This document shows, piece after piece, positions 16,575-24,773 of a DNA stretch of 64,000 bases. The notes beneath the pieces are model-generated. The model was not told the DNA's origin. It did not search any database and saw only the letters and a program-made list of their open reading frames with translations. Numbering within the stretch: the stretch's first letter is position 1; every line of letters starts with the position of its first letter. Position numbers and translations under genes: made by a program. This stretch comes from Paraburkholderia sp. PGU19 (GTDB lineage Bacteria > Pseudomonadota > Gammaproteobacteria > Burkholderiales > Burkholderiaceae): assembly GCF_013426915.1 (NCBI RefSeq), contig NZ_AP023180.1, positions 620,001 to 684,000 of the forward strand. Reading direction: 5' to 3'.

Positions 16575-16883
16575 ATGAAAACGCTGATTCAGACGGCTGC
16601 AGTCGCTGTGTTGCTCGCACTGCCCATCGCCTCGTTTGCGCAAACCACGGCACCCGTCTCGCGTGCCGAAGTCGAAGCGCAACTCACACAACTGGAAAGC
16701 GCGGGCTACAACCCGATTGGCGACAAGGCGCACTATCCAGCGAACCTCGAAGCTGCGCAGGCGCGTCTCGACGCGCAGCACGCGGACGGATATGGCGGCG
16801 TCGCGGACGGCACGTCGCAAGACGGAGTGGCCTTCCATCCTCAATACGATGTCGGGATGAAGTCGATTTACGTCGGACATTGA
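16575..16883 (+). CDS. DUF4148 family exported protein, 102 aa
   Basis: A signal peptide (MKTLIQTAAVAVLLALPIAS, cleavage after SFA) and the DUF4148 pattern SRAEVEAQLTQLESAGYNP and HYPANLEAAQARL. Members are abundant small periplasmic proteins of Burkholderiales with unknown roles. GGAGGGAAACATC precedes the ATG. It is controlled by its own promoter with the shared direct-repeat box and is followed by a strong hairpin before the histidine kinase gene. Confidence 0.85.
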   Translation: MKTLIQTAAVAVLLALPIASFAQTTAPVSRAEVEAQLTQLESAGYNPIGDKAHYPANLEAAQARLDAQHADGYGGVADGTSQDGVAFHPQYDVGMKSIYVGH

Positions 16884-16942
16884 AGGGCCACTGAGGGCCA
16901 CTGAAGGGCCACCGACCCCGGCGACCAACCCGATATGAAACC

Positions 16943-16972
16943 GCGGGCGCGCAGAGAATTCTGCGCGCCCGC
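16943..16972 (+). terminator. Strong hairpin after the DUF4148 gene
   Basis: GCGGGCGCGCAGA pairs perfectly with TCTGCGCGCCCGC around GAAT. There is no U-run, so intrinsic termination may be weak. It separates the DUF4148 gene from the kinase gene. Short direct repeats of GGGCCACTGA precede it at about 16886-16912. Confidence 0.5.
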
Positions 16973-17136
16973 ATCATTGTCTCTACAACCAGAAGAGCGT
17001 GTAGTGCGGTGTAGAATCGGCTCGCCGAAAGGCTCGCCAATAAGGAAGCACCGCTGACCGCCAATGCAGTGTGGCACGTCAGCCCTGGCGTTCAATACCG
17101 TTAGCACAACTCTCACCGGACGGCACGCATCAGACC

Positions 17137-18465
17137 ATGTCCATGCCCAAGATCCGCTCCCTCAGAAATCAACTCGTGCTCGCCCTCTGTGTGCTGGTGA
17201 GCGTCGTCGGCGTGGTGCAGGGCATCAGCTCGTGGCAGCTTGCCAAAGCCGGCATGAGCGCGCTGCTCGATCTGCGTCTCGAACAGGTGGCCACGCGCCT
17301 GTATCACAGCGGCCTCGCCGATGCGCTGCCCACCACGCCCGCACGCGGCTCGCAGCCGGAGCGGGATGTCTATCTCACGGTCTGGAAGGACGGCATCGAT
17401 TCGCCTTACCGTTCGACCGACCCCTCACTCGCGTTGCCGCGCGAGGCCGAGCCGGGCTTCACGAATGCGATGGTGAACGGCGAAAACTGGCGTATCTACA
17501 CGCTGCGCGAGCCGTCGATGGTGGTCCAGGTCGCACAGCGTTCGCGCGTGCGCCAGGACCTCGCGGAAGCGCGCTCACTGAATACGCTGTGGCCGATGAT
17601 CGTGCTCGTGCCGCTGGTGTGGATCGCCGTGCTGCTCGTCGTGCGGCGCGCGCTGAGGCGCCTGACGCGGCTCGGCAGACAGGTACAGGCCATCGACATG
17701 GCGCATTTCGAGCAACTGTCGACCTCGGGCGTGCCGACGGAGATACGCCCGTTCATCCTGTCGATCAACACGATGATCGAACGGCTCGAACGGTCCATCG
17801 AGAGCGAGCGGAAGTTCATCGCCGACGCCGCGCATGAGCTGCGCACCCCGCTTACCGCGCTGCAGTTGCAGGCGGACAACCTGGCGCCGCATATCGCGCC
17901 CGGCAACCAGGAGCGCTTCCGCGAACTGCAAAGCGGCATCCGGCGCAGCGGCCGGATGATCGCGCAACTGCTGCGGCTCGCGCGCGCCGATGCGCCCATG
18001 AAGGCGGATACGCTGACGCGCGTCGACGTGTCGGAGGTGGTCGTCGATGCCGTGGCCGAAGTCCTGCCGATCGCGATGCAGCGCGGCATCGACATCGGCG
18101 CCGACGAGATGACGAGTGCGTTCGTGCGCGCGAACGACGCCGATATCGGCATTGCGCTGCGCAACCTGGTCAGCAACGCGATCCGCTACACGCCCGACGG
18201 CGGCAAGGTCGATCTGAGCATCCAGGTGCGCGACGGGAAGGTGTGGATCGAAGTGGTCGATAACGGGCCGGGCATCGACGAGGCGCTGCTGCCGCGCGTG
18301 TTCGACCGGTTTTTCCGGGCCAATGTGCAGATCGAGGGCAGCGGGCTCGGCTTGTCGATCGTGCAGGCCATCGTGAACCGGTATGGCGGGGAGGCGAGCC
18401 TGCGCAATCGTGCGGATGGGCAATCGGGGATCGTCGCGTCGATCGGTTTTCCGTCGGTGCCGTAA
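17137..18465 (+). CDS. Sensor histidine kinase (QseC/TctE-like)
   Basis: A 442-aa inner-membrane kinase. TM1 lies at about 10-30 and TM2 at about 150-172, with a roughly 120-residue periplasmic sensor of the 2CSK_N type between them. HAMP follows (about 175-220), then HisKA with H233 in AAHELRTPLTALQLQ. The HATPase domain has NLVSNAIRYTPDGG (N box), DNGPGI (G1) and GSGLGLSIV (G2). ATG 17137 is chosen because the membrane helix follows directly; in-frame upstream codons lack family character. Its likely partner is the response regulator at 18819, unusually placed downstream of the kinase and separated by a terminated transcript. Confidence 0.9.
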   Translation: MSMPKIRSLRNQLVLALCVLVSVVGVVQGISSWQLAKAGMSALLDLRLEQVATRLYHSGLADALPTTPARGSQPERDVYLTVWKDGIDSPYRSTDPSLALPREAEPGFTNAMVNGENWRIYTLREPSMVVQVAQRSRVRQDLAEARSLNTLWPMIVLVPLVWIAVLLVVRRALRRLTRLGRQVQAIDMAHFEQLSTSGVPTEIRPFILSINTMIERLERSIESERKFIADAAHELRTPLTALQLQADNLAPHIAPGNQERFRELQSGIRRSGRMIAQLLRLARADAPMKADTLTRVDVSEVVVDAVAEVLPIAMQRGIDIGADEMTSAFVRANDADIGIALRNLVSNAIRYTPDGGKVDLSIQVRDGKVWIEVVDNGPGIDEALLPRVFDRFFRANVQIEGSGLGLSIVQAIVNRYGGEASLRNRADGQSGIVASIGFPSVP

Positions 18466-18492
18466 GCAGTGCCATAAGCGATGCCATAAGCG
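18457..18492 (+). repeat. Three 12-nt direct repeats at the end of the kinase gene
   Basis: GTGCCGTAAGCA, GTGCCATAAGCG and ATGCCATAAGCG lie head to tail. The first copy contains the last two kinase codons and its TAA stop, and each later copy repeats an in-frame stop. It looks like local slippage duplication. Confidence 0.6.
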
Positions 18493-18500
18493 CGGTGTCG

Positions 18501-18532
18501 CTCATTCTTTGCTAATTCGCCGTGCCTAAGAT
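18501..18532 (+). promoter_or_regulatory. PmrA/QseB-like box and -10 in front of the candidate sRNA and response regulator
   Basis: CTCATT-CTTTG-CTAATT (18501-18517), 9 nt, then TAAGAT (18527-18532). This is the closest match of the set to a canonical -10. Transcription should start near 18539, just before a structured segment ending in an intrinsic terminator. This is a probable autoregulatory site of the two-component system. Confidence 0.68.
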
Positions 18533-18538
18533 GGGAAC

Positions 18539-18626
18539 TGTTGGAGCAGACCCCTCTGGTTCTGGCACGGCGATCGGTGCACGCCAGAATCCTTCGGCCG
18601 ACTGCGTAGGCAGTCGGCCTTTTTTT
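18539..18626 (+). ncRNA. Candidate ~88-nt small RNA or attenuator leader
   Basis: From the predicted start near 18539 to the terminator end at 18626. TTCTGGC (18560-18566) pairs with GCCAGAA (18583-18589), with possible inner GCAC/GTGC pairing. The intrinsic terminator follows at once. The unpaired 5' segment GGAGCAGACCCCTCT is a plausible seed. The size, terminal stem and U-run fit an Hfq-type sRNA driven by a response regulator. It could instead be a premature-termination leader for the regulator gene, which starts 192 nt further on. I recognise no Rfam family. Confidence 0.5.
18596..18626 (+). terminator. Intrinsic terminator before the response regulator gene
   Basis: GGCCGACTGC (18596-18605) pairs perfectly with GCAGTCGGCC (18610-18619), with loop GTAG, followed by seven T (18620-18626). 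It lies between kinase and regulator genes of the same direction, so it ends either the kinase transcript or a short RNA. The rest of the 18466-18818 gap shows no gene. Confidence 0.9.
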
Positions 18627-18818
18627 GTCGTCGATACCGAACGGTTTAGCCTGTGCGGGCTCGGTTATCATGCGATCTGGCTGGTGCGCGGGAGTGGGGC
18701 GCGCCGGCGGCCACGGCCCGGAATCGCAAACCGCCGCCCGCGTGCAGAGCGCCCCGCGGCTGATTGGTCCTTGCGCTGCGGCCAACGACAACGCTTCGTT
18801 TGCTGTGGACACGACATC

Positions 18819-19493
18819 ATGCGAGTGCTACTGGTTGAAGACGATCTGCAGATTGGCCAAAGTCTGATGCGCGCGCTGCAGGACGCTGACTACAGCGTCG
18901 ACTGGGTGCGCGACGGCAATGCGGGCAGCGCGGCCATCGCTGCCGCCGAATACACCGTCGTCCTGCTCGATCTCGGCTTGCCGGGCATGGGCGGCATCGA
19001 ATTGCTGAGGTCGGCCCGCGCGGCGGGCAACACCGTGCCCGTGCTGATCCTCACCGCGCGCGACGACCTTGAAGCGCGCGTGCAGGGCCTCGACGTCGGC
19101 GCCGACGACTACGTGCTCAAACCCTTCGACGTGCCCGAGCTGATGGCGCGCATGCGCGCCGTGTTGCGGCGCAAGGCGGGCTACGCATCGTCGCGTCTCG
19201 GCGACGACGCGCTGAACCTCGATCTCGACAAGCGCACGCTGTGCTGCAATGGGGTGTCGTCGGTATTGTCGGCGCGCGAGTTCGCGCTGATGCTCGCGTT
19301 TCTCGAACGGCCCGGCACGATCCTGTCGCGCGACCAGCTGGAGGACAAGCTGTATGGCTGGGGCAAGGAAGTCGAGAGCAATGCCGTCGACGTGCTCATT
19401 CACTCGGTGCGCAAGAAGTTCGGACAGTCGGTGATTCGCAATGTACGCGGGCTCGGCTGGACCGTCATGCTCGGCGAAGCGCCGAAAACCTGA
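18819..19493 (+). CDS. OmpR-family response regulator (PmrA/QseB-like)
   Basis: 224 aa. The receiver domain (1-115) has acidic pocket EDD at 7-9, phospho-acceptor D51 (VVLLDLGLPG), and conserved T/K in LILTAR and YVLKPF. A winged-helix output domain (about 125-220) has RDQLEDKLYGWGKEVESNAV, the recognition region of the PmrA/QseB group. That group typically binds CTTAAT-N5-CTTAAT-like direct repeats, matching the six boxes in this window. It is paired with the histidine kinase at 17137. ATG 18819 directly opens the receiver MRVLLVEDD. Confidence 0.92.
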   Translation: MRVLLVEDDLQIGQSLMRALQDADYSVDWVRDGNAGSAAIAAAEYTVVLLDLGLPGMGGIELLRSARAAGNTVPVLILTARDDLEARVQGLDVGADDYVLKPFDVPELMARMRAVLRRKAGYASSRLGDDALNLDLDKRTLCCNGVSSVLSAREFALMLAFLERPGTILSRDQLEDKLYGWGKEVESNAVDVLIHSVRKKFGQSVIRNVRGLGWTVMLGEAPKT

Positions 19494-19505
19494 GCGCCGC
19501 GCGTC

Positions 19506-19537
19506 CTCATTCTTCCCTCACTCTGCATCGACACAAT
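19506..19537 (+). promoter_or_regulatory. PmrA/QseB-like box and -10 facing the 91-aa gene
   Basis: CTCATT-CTTCC-CTCACT (19506-19522), 9 nt, then CACAAT (19532-19537). The box ends 65 nt before ATG 19588, the same distance as at the other small genes. Confidence 0.62.
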
Positions 19538-19587
19538 CTCCTCGACCGCACAGCAATCACGCTGAAACGCGCGGCGAGGAGAGAGCG

Positions 19588-19863
19588 ATGAAAGGTATTC
19601 CCGAAGTCAACGTAGTTGTCGAGCGCAACGATGTGTTCAACGACACGCCGGCCGCATTCGATAGGTACGATCCCAGCACCCGTACGCGGATCGCCGTGCA
19701 TATCGACTGCACGCCGCAAAACGCCGCGTGTGCGAACCTGCGCGCGCCCGTCTATGCCGCGCGCGCTTACCGCATGCAGCCCTCGCGGTGCCGCATCGGC
19801 GCGCGTGTGCGCTATCCGCGTTGCGCCGGCTGGGGCGACGGTTTTGGTTCGACGCAACGCTGA
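19588..19863 (+). CDS. Hypothetical protein, 91 aa, behind the shared promoter
   Basis: Unrecognised. The N-terminal half (MKGIPEVNVVVERNDVFND, then TRTRIAVHIDC) looks protein-like. The C-terminal half is Arg/Ala/Cys-rich and of low quality, so the gene could be decaying or rapidly evolving. GGAGAGAG lies before ATG 19588. The hydrolase gene starts 9 nt after its stop, implying cotranscription from the box at 19506. Confidence 0.5.
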   Translation: MKGIPEVNVVVERNDVFNDTPAAFDRYDPSTRTRIAVHIDCTPQNAACANLRAPVYAARAYRMQPSRCRIGARVRYPRCAGWGDGFGSTQR

Positions 19864-19872
19864 GGCGCGGCC

Positions 19873-20880
19873 ATGTCGAAGCATCCGGCTATCGAAGGCC
19901 TCGCGGATCGCATGACCGCAAGCTGGCAGGCGCGTGTCGTTCTCTGTGCGATGCCGCTGCTGGTCGGGCGGCGCGCTCCCGCACGTTGCGCACCGCCCGA
20001 TGTCACGCAGGTGCGCACGCGCTCGCGCCTGCTGTCGTTGCTGGGCGCGTGGCTCGCGGCGCTTCTCAATCCCCGTTCACGCAGGGTGCGCGATGGCGGT
20101 CTCGACGGGCTGTGGACTTTGCCGTCGACCCGACCCGGACCGATCGCGAACGCGATTCTGTACCTGCACGGCGGCGGCTATTACTTTGGATCGCCTGCGA
20201 CCCATCGCGCGGTGACGACGGCGCTCGCCGCGCATAGCGGCGCGCCCGTGTTCGCGCCCGACTACCGGCTCGCGCCCGAGCATCCGTTTCCCGCCGCGCT
20301 CGAAGATGCGTTGCACGCCTACCGCACGCTGATCGCGCGCGGCATCGCGGCGAACTCGATCGTCGTCGCGGGCGACTCGGCGGGCGGCGGGCTCGCGCTC
20401 GCGTTGCTGGCCGCGCTGCGCGACGCGGGCGACGCCTTGCCGGCGGGTGCCGTGCTGTTCTCGCCATGGTCCGATCTGACGACGACATGGCGCGCCGCGC
20501 GCGGCACAGGGCCAACGACACGGGTCGCGATGCAGCACGCCGCGCAGTTGTACATCGGCGACGCTAGCGCGTGGGACCCGTATGTGTCGCCGGCGCGCGG
20601 TGAACTACACGATCTGCCGCCCATCCATCTGCAGATCAGCGACAGCGAAGCGATGTACGAGGATGCGCTCTCGCTGGCGGCGCGCCTCAATCGCGCGGGC
20701 GTGACGGTGCAGGTTGCGCAATGGCATGCGATGCCGCACGCGCTGCCGTGTTTCGCGCCGTTTCTGCCGGAAGCGAATCAGGCATTGCGGCAGGCGGCGA
20801 TATTCGTCAGGCGCTGCTACGCGACGCGCAAACGCGAGGCTGCGGCTGCCGTCGTCGCGTGCGAGGGGGACGGCACATGA
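19873..20880 (+). CDS. Alpha/beta hydrolase (hormone-sensitive-lipase type)
   Basis: A 335-aa esterase of the HSL/GDXG group. The oxyanion motif is HGGG (99-102, in YLHGGGYYFGS). The nucleophile is S169 in AGDSAGGG. APDYRLAPEHPFPAALED is the conserved link between them. The acid is probably in SEAMYEDAL and the His in WHAMPHA. A hydrophobic N-terminal stretch (about 21-66) may associate with membrane. It probably acts on short acyl esters or lipids. It lies 9 nt after the 91-aa gene and so is likely under the same two-component promoter. Confidence 0.85.
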   Translation: MSKHPAIEGLADRMTASWQARVVLCAMPLLVGRRAPARCAPPDVTQVRTRSRLLSLLGAWLAALLNPRSRRVRDGGLDGLWTLPSTRPGPIANAILYLHGGGYYFGSPATHRAVTTALAAHSGAPVFAPDYRLAPEHPFPAALEDALHAYRTLIARGIAANSIVVAGDSAGGGLALALLAALRDAGDALPAGAVLFSPWSDLTTTWRAARGTGPTTRVAMQHAAQLYIGDASAWDPYVSPARGELHDLPPIHLQISDSEAMYEDALSLAARLNRAGVTVQVAQWHAMPHALPCFAPFLPEANQALRQAAIFVRRCYATRKREAAAAVVACEGDGT

Positions 20881-20881
20881 C

Positions 20882-20908
20882 AAAAAAACGGACGACCTGA
20901 GCCGTCCG
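20882..20908 (-). terminator. Minus-strand terminator of the MFS gene
   Basis: On the minus strand CGGACG (20908-20903) pairs with CGTCCG (20894-20889), followed by seven T (A-run at 20882-20888 on the plus strand). It lies just after the hydrolase stop on the other strand. Confidence 0.7.
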
Positions 20909-20957
20909 CGTCAATGGCCAATACTGAACACTGGCCTCTGGAAAGCCTCTGCGAAAC

Positions 20958-22211
20958 TCAGGCGCGCGCCGGTTCGACGGGTGCGTGGACCGTATCGTCG
21001 ATCGGGAAATGCAGCAGCGCGGCGAACAGTCCCGCCAGTGCCGTCGCGGCCCAGATCAGCGTGTACGAGCCCGTCGCGTCGAACACGTAGCCGCCGAGCC
21101 ACGCGCCGAGGAACGAACCTAACTGGTGGCTGAGAAACACGACGCCGAACAGCGTGCCGAGATGCCGCGTGCCGAACACCTTGGCGATCAGGCCGCTCGT
21201 GAGCGGCACGGTGCCGAGCCACGTCAGGCCCATCACGGCGGCGAACAGCACGACGGAAGCCGTCGACTTCGGCAGCAGGAAGAACACGGCAATCGTCGCC
21301 CCGCGAATCAGATACAGCCAGCCGAGCACATGCTGCTGACGGAAGCGCCCGCCAAGCCAGCCGCACGCCCAACTGCCCGCCATGTTGAACAGGCCGATCA
21401 GCGCGAGGGCGGTGGCACCGAGTCCCATCGGCATGTGGCACAAGCTCAGATAGCCGGGCAGGTGCGTGGCGATGAACGCAAGCTGGAAGCCGCAGGTGAA
21501 GAAGCCGAGCGTCAGCAGCCGGTAGCCGCGATGACGCATGGCGTGCGCGAGCGTCTCGCGCAGCGGCGGGACAGTGGTTGCTGCGGGTGATGCAGCCACA
21601 TGCGGCGCGCCGACTTCCCTGCGGCGGTCGAGCAGCATGCCGAAGGGCGCGGCGACCAGCATCAGGAAGGCGAGCGCGTAGAGCGAAGTCGATATGCCCG
21701 ACGTTTCGCGCACCAGTTGCGCGAACGGCACCATCAGCACCTGTCCCAGCGAGCCGCCCGCGCTCGCGATGCCCATCGCCATGCTGCGCTGTTCGGGCGT
21801 CGCGGCGCGCCCGACGGCCGTTAGCACGACGCCGAACGTCGTGCAGCTCACACCGATGCCGACCAGCAGCCCAAGCCCCGCAATCAACGCGATACCGGAC
21901 GGCGAACCGGCCGCGAGCGCGAGACCCGCAGCGAAGGTGGTGGCGCCGAACGCGACGACGGGCGCGGCGCCGTAGCGGTCGGCGGCGGCGCCTGCGAACG
22001 GCTGCGCGAAGCCCCACACGAGATTGTGCAGTGCGATCGCGAAGGCCACGAGCGTGACGGGCAGGCCGCGATCGTACGAAAATGGCCCGATGAAGAGACC
22101 GAAGGTCTGCCGGATGCCCATGGCCGCGCTGATGATCAGCGCGGCGGCGACGATCACGTAAAACGTCGGGTTTTTAAGGGGCGCTGCGTAAGCGGGTTTG
22201 ACCGTTGACAT
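20958..22211 (-). CDS. MFS transporter (oxalate/formate-like, monocarboxylate family)
   Basis: 417 aa, 12 predicted TM helices with a central loop at about 200-225. The opening (AALIISAAMGIRQTFGLFIGP) and PFAGAAADRYG between TM2 and TM3 fit the OFA/monocarboxylate-porter group. The substrate is unknown. AGGAGGAAACGAAAC precedes the ATG. The LysR gene lies upstream on the same strand, 116 nt away, and may control it. Confidence 0.82.
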   Translation of the reverse strand: MSTVKPAYAAPLKNPTFYVIVAAALIISAAMGIRQTFGLFIGPFSYDRGLPVTLVAFAIALHNLVWGFAQPFAGAAADRYGAAPVVAFGATTFAAGLALAAGSPSGIALIAGLGLLVGIGVSCTTFGVVLTAVGRAATPEQRSMAMGIASAGGSLGQVLMVPFAQLVRETSGISTSLYALAFLMLVAAPFGMLLDRRREVGAPHVAASPAATTVPPLRETLAHAMRHRGYRLLTLGFFTCGFQLAFIATHLPGYLSLCHMPMGLGATALALIGLFNMAGSWACGWLGGRFRQQHVLGWLYLIRGATIAVFFLLPKSTASVVLFAAVMGLTWLGTVPLTSGLIAKVFGTRHLGTLFGVVFLSHQLGSFLGAWLGGYVFDATGSYTLIWAATALAGLFAALLHFPIDDTVHAPVEPARA

Positions 22212-22327
22212 GTTTCGTTTCCTCCTGGCGGCATCCTCGCAGCAGCCAGCAGGCGCGACAAACGAAAAGTTTTCGGCGACAGATGAAGAAAATTCACTCG
22301 CAGGGGGAGCGGGGCGCTGGTGGGTTT

Positions 22328-23269
22328 CTAGCGGGTGGCCGCCGTGAAGTGCGCGGCTTCGCCCGTTGAAGCAGCGTCATCGAACGCATGCGCTTCGTGA
22401 AGCAGCCAGCGCTTGAATGCCTGCAGATCAGGCCGCTCGTCCGTGCCTTCCGCGCTGACCAGCCAGTACGCCGTCTTCGCATCGACGGTCGGCGTGCTGG
22501 CTTCGACGAGCGTGCCCGCGTCCAGCTCGCGGTTCACCAGCGGCCGTCTGCCGATCGCGACGCCCATGCCCGTCGTGGCCGCTTCGAGCGCCAGCTGGAT
22601 CGTGTCGAAACGCACGCCGCCCGACGCGTCGATATCGTGGACACTCGCACCGTCCAGCCACGCCTGCCAGTCTTCGCTCGCGGTGTCGACATGGATCAGC
22701 GTCGCGCGGCGCAAGTCGACGTTGCCATGTGTATCGCACAATGTGTCGCGATACGCGGGGCTGCAAACGGGCACGAGCCGCTCGCCGAACAGCCGGCTCC
22801 AGTCGCTGCCTGGCACGGGACCACGGCTCAGGCGGATGCCGAAGTCGAAGCCGTCGACGGGAAAGCCTACCTGGCGGCGCGAGGTATCGACGGAAACGTC
22901 GATGTTCGGCCACTGCGCGCGAAACTCGAACAGGCGCGGCACGAGCCAGCGCATCGCGAGCGTCGGCGCGCAGCTCACCGTCACCGTGCGATGCGTGCGG
23001 TTGTCGGGCAGCCGCTGCGTGCCAAGCGCGATCAGCGAAAACGCTTCGGCAATGTAGGGGAAATACTGCTCGCCGGCTGGCGTCAGCGACAGCTTGCGCG
23101 GCTCGCGCACGAACAGCGCGATCCCAAGCGATTCTTCGAGCGCGACGATGCCGTGGCTGATGGCGCTTGGCGTCACGTTCAGTTCGGCGGCGGCGAGCTT
23201 GAAGCTGCCGTGCCGCGCCGCTGCCTCGAAGAAGCGCAGCGAGTTCAGCGGGGGCAGGCGAAGCGGCAT
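22328..23269 (-). CDS. LysR-family regulator (GcvA-like)
   Basis: 313 aa. The N-terminal winged helix (LNSLRFFEAAARHGSFKLAA, then LNVTPSAISHGIVALEESLG) has the GcvA-type start PPLNSLRFFEAAAR. The effector domain (about 92-300) begins VTVSCAPTLAMRWLVPRLF. It is on the same strand as, and upstream of, the MFS gene, which is its most likely target. No divergent partner exists on the other side. Confidence 0.87.
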   Translation of the reverse strand: MPLRLPPLNSLRFFEAAARHGSFKLAAAELNVTPSAISHGIVALEESLGIALFVREPRKLSLTPAGEQYFPYIAEAFSLIALGTQRLPDNRTHRTVTVSCAPTLAMRWLVPRLFEFRAQWPNIDVSVDTSRRQVGFPVDGFDFGIRLSRGPVPGSDWSRLFGERLVPVCSPAYRDTLCDTHGNVDLRRATLIHVDTASEDWQAWLDGASVHDIDASGGVRFDTIQLALEAATTGMGVAIGRRPLVNRELDAGTLVEASTPTVDAKTAYWLVSAEGTDERPDLQAFKRWLLHEAHAFDDAASTGEAAHFTAATR

Positions 23270-23421
23270 GGCGCAACCTTTGGGCGTCGTGGGTGAAGGG
23301 AAGTGGTTTCGCGCGAGGAACTCGGCACAGCCCGCATGGCGCGGCTAGAGACTAGCGGCGCACCGTGCGTGCCGCAAGCCGCGAACGTTGCGCCAGGACA
23401 TGCCGCGCCGTTCGCGCGCGC

Positions 23422-23652
23422 TCAAGGGCAGCACGAGCAGCCGCGATGCCGCATGCCATATCCGCCTTCGCCTTCGGACGCGCCGCCCGACGAACCGCCC
23501 GACGCGCTGCCGAGCAACGCCGGCGCGCCGACCCGCACGCGTTCCGCGGACGTGCCGCAGCGAGGACAACTGGCCGGTTCGTCGCGTTCGGCGATGCGCC
23601 GCGCTGCTTCAAACGTGCCGCATTCGGCACACTCGTAGTCGTATACAGGCAT
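23422..23652 (-). CDS. FmdB-type zinc-ribbon protein, 76 aa
   Basis: MPVYDYECAECGTFEAARR followed by CPRCG gives two CxxC knuckles of the FmdB (CxxC_CXXC_SSSS) family. The C-terminus is Gly/Ser-rich and ends with a Cys pair. Members are annotated as putative regulators, with no proven role. The start at 23652 is set by the family N-terminus; the longer open frame upstream has no similarity. It lies downstream of the HNH gene on the same strand. Confidence 0.82.
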   Translation of the reverse strand: MPVYDYECAECGTFEAARRIAERDEPASCPRCGTSAERVRVGAPALLGSASGGSSGGASEGEGGYGMRHRGCSCCP

Positions 23653-23711
23653 GACTTGTTCCGTTGTTGTCGACACGACGGGCACCACGCGCCCGATGCG
23701 CGCGACACGTT

Positions 23712-24032
23712 TCAGCGCTTGCGCCGGCTGCTGCGCGTACGCTCGTGAAACCCATCGGGCTTCGTGCGTACCCAGTTCACGAAAGCTCTGACTTGTTCGT
23801 TTTCGAGCAGGCGATCGACGGATGCGTAGCTTGTCGCCAGTTCGCGCTCCGAAAAGAGCGCATGCAACTGCCGATGGCAGATCCGGTGCAGCGCGACCGT
23901 TTCGCGGCCGCCTTCGGCCTTCGGAACCAGATGATGCTCGTCGCGCTGATCGGCTGGAATCGCGCGGCCGCACAACGGACACGCTTCTTCCGCCGGCGGA
24001 CGATACCAGGACTCCACTTCGCGCTTTACCAT
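23712..24032 (-). CDS. HNH endonuclease domain protein
   Basis: A 106-aa small HNH-type protein. ACPLCGRAIP supplies a CxxC zinc pair, DEHHLVPKAEGG holds the catalytic His pair, and LHRICHRQLHALF the metal-binding His/Cys end. The C-terminus is basic (RTRSSRRKR). Start 24032 (MVKREVESW) is preferred; 24056 is an alternative. Free-standing HNH proteins can be nicking or restriction-type nucleases. It faces away from the SLATT gene, with 122 nt between them. Confidence 0.75.
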   Translation of the reverse strand: MVKREVESWYRPPAEEACPLCGRAIPADQRDEHHLVPKAEGGRETVALHRICHRQLHALFSERELATSYASVDRLLENEQVRAFVNWVRTKPDGFHERTRSSRRKR

Positions 24033-24154
24033 CGATGCCCCTGCGTATCCCGTCATCCTACCAACTTTCGCGGCGCTCACTCGTCGCCGCGTGCCGCCGC
24101 GTGCGCAAGCCGCGATGCTATGCTGGCCTCTCTTCGTCAAAGGAAGGCAAGGGC

Positions 24155-24748
24155 ATGACGATGGTCGATACGCATGCGGAACCGGGCGCCGGTGTGGGCT
24201 CGCGCCCCGATCCCGCTTTGAGCGGGCGCGCCGAATACCGGCCGCCCGTCAACGAGGACGAGTTGCTGTTGAAGTGGATTCGCCGCGCGCGCGAGTCGCA
24301 GAAGAGCCACTACGACATGGCCGATCTGCTTGCCGCGCGCAACCGGATGTTCGGCATCGGCGTGACGGTCGTGTCGGCCGTGGTGGGCACGACGGTGTTT
24401 CTGTCGCTGGTGGCGTCGGCGGATTCGCGATGGGTGCGGCTCGTCGTCGGGCTGGTGAGCATTGCGGCGGCCGTGTCGGCGGCGTTGCAGACGTTTCTGC
24501 GCTATGCGGAGCGTGCCGAGCAGCATCGCTCGGCGGGCGCGCGCTATGGCGCGGTGCGGCGCAGGCTGGAAGCGATTTACGCAGGCGACCCCGGCGCGCG
24601 TGACGGCCGCTACGTGAGTGAAGTGCGCGACATCCTCGACCGGCTCGCGGAAGACTCGCCAAGCGTGCCGCCGCGCGTGTTCCGGCGCACGCAGGAAACC
24701 TTGCGCGTCGCGGCGTTGCAAGGCCGCGACGAAGTCCGCTGGGAATGA
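24155..24748 (+). CDS. SLATT-domain two-TM membrane protein
   Basis: 197 aa. A disordered start is followed by LLLKWIRRARESQKSHYDMA, then two membrane helices (about 68-86 and 92-110: GIGVTVVSAVVGTTVFLSL and VRLVVGLVSIAAAVSAAL). After these comes the diagnostic LQTFLRYAERAEQHRSAGARY. This is the SLATT pattern (SMODS/SLOG-associated two-TM effector), proposed by comparative genomics to form membrane pores in anti-phage or nucleotide-signalled defence. No SMODS cyclase, SLOG or reverse transcriptase partner is adjacent, so this is an orphan effector. AAGGAAGGCAAGGG precedes the ATG. It is convergent with the PTS-type gene. Confidence 0.78.
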   Translation: MTMVDTHAEPGAGVGSRPDPALSGRAEYRPPVNEDELLLKWIRRARESQKSHYDMADLLAARNRMFGIGVTVVSAVVGTTVFLSLVASADSRWVRLVVGLVSIAAAVSAALQTFLRYAERAEQHRSAGARYGAVRRRLEAIYAGDPGARDGRYVSEVRDILDRLAEDSPSVPPRVFRRTQETLRVAALQGRDEVRWE

Positions 24749-24773
24749 ACGGGCAAGGTGACCGACGCGGGCG

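Noticed and set aside
18519..18571. An 8-bp helix GCCGTGCC/GGCACGGC as a riboswitch aptamer stem
   Set aside because: Its left strand lies in the promoter spacer before the predicted transcription start, so it would not be in the main RNA. No known riboswitch consensus fits.
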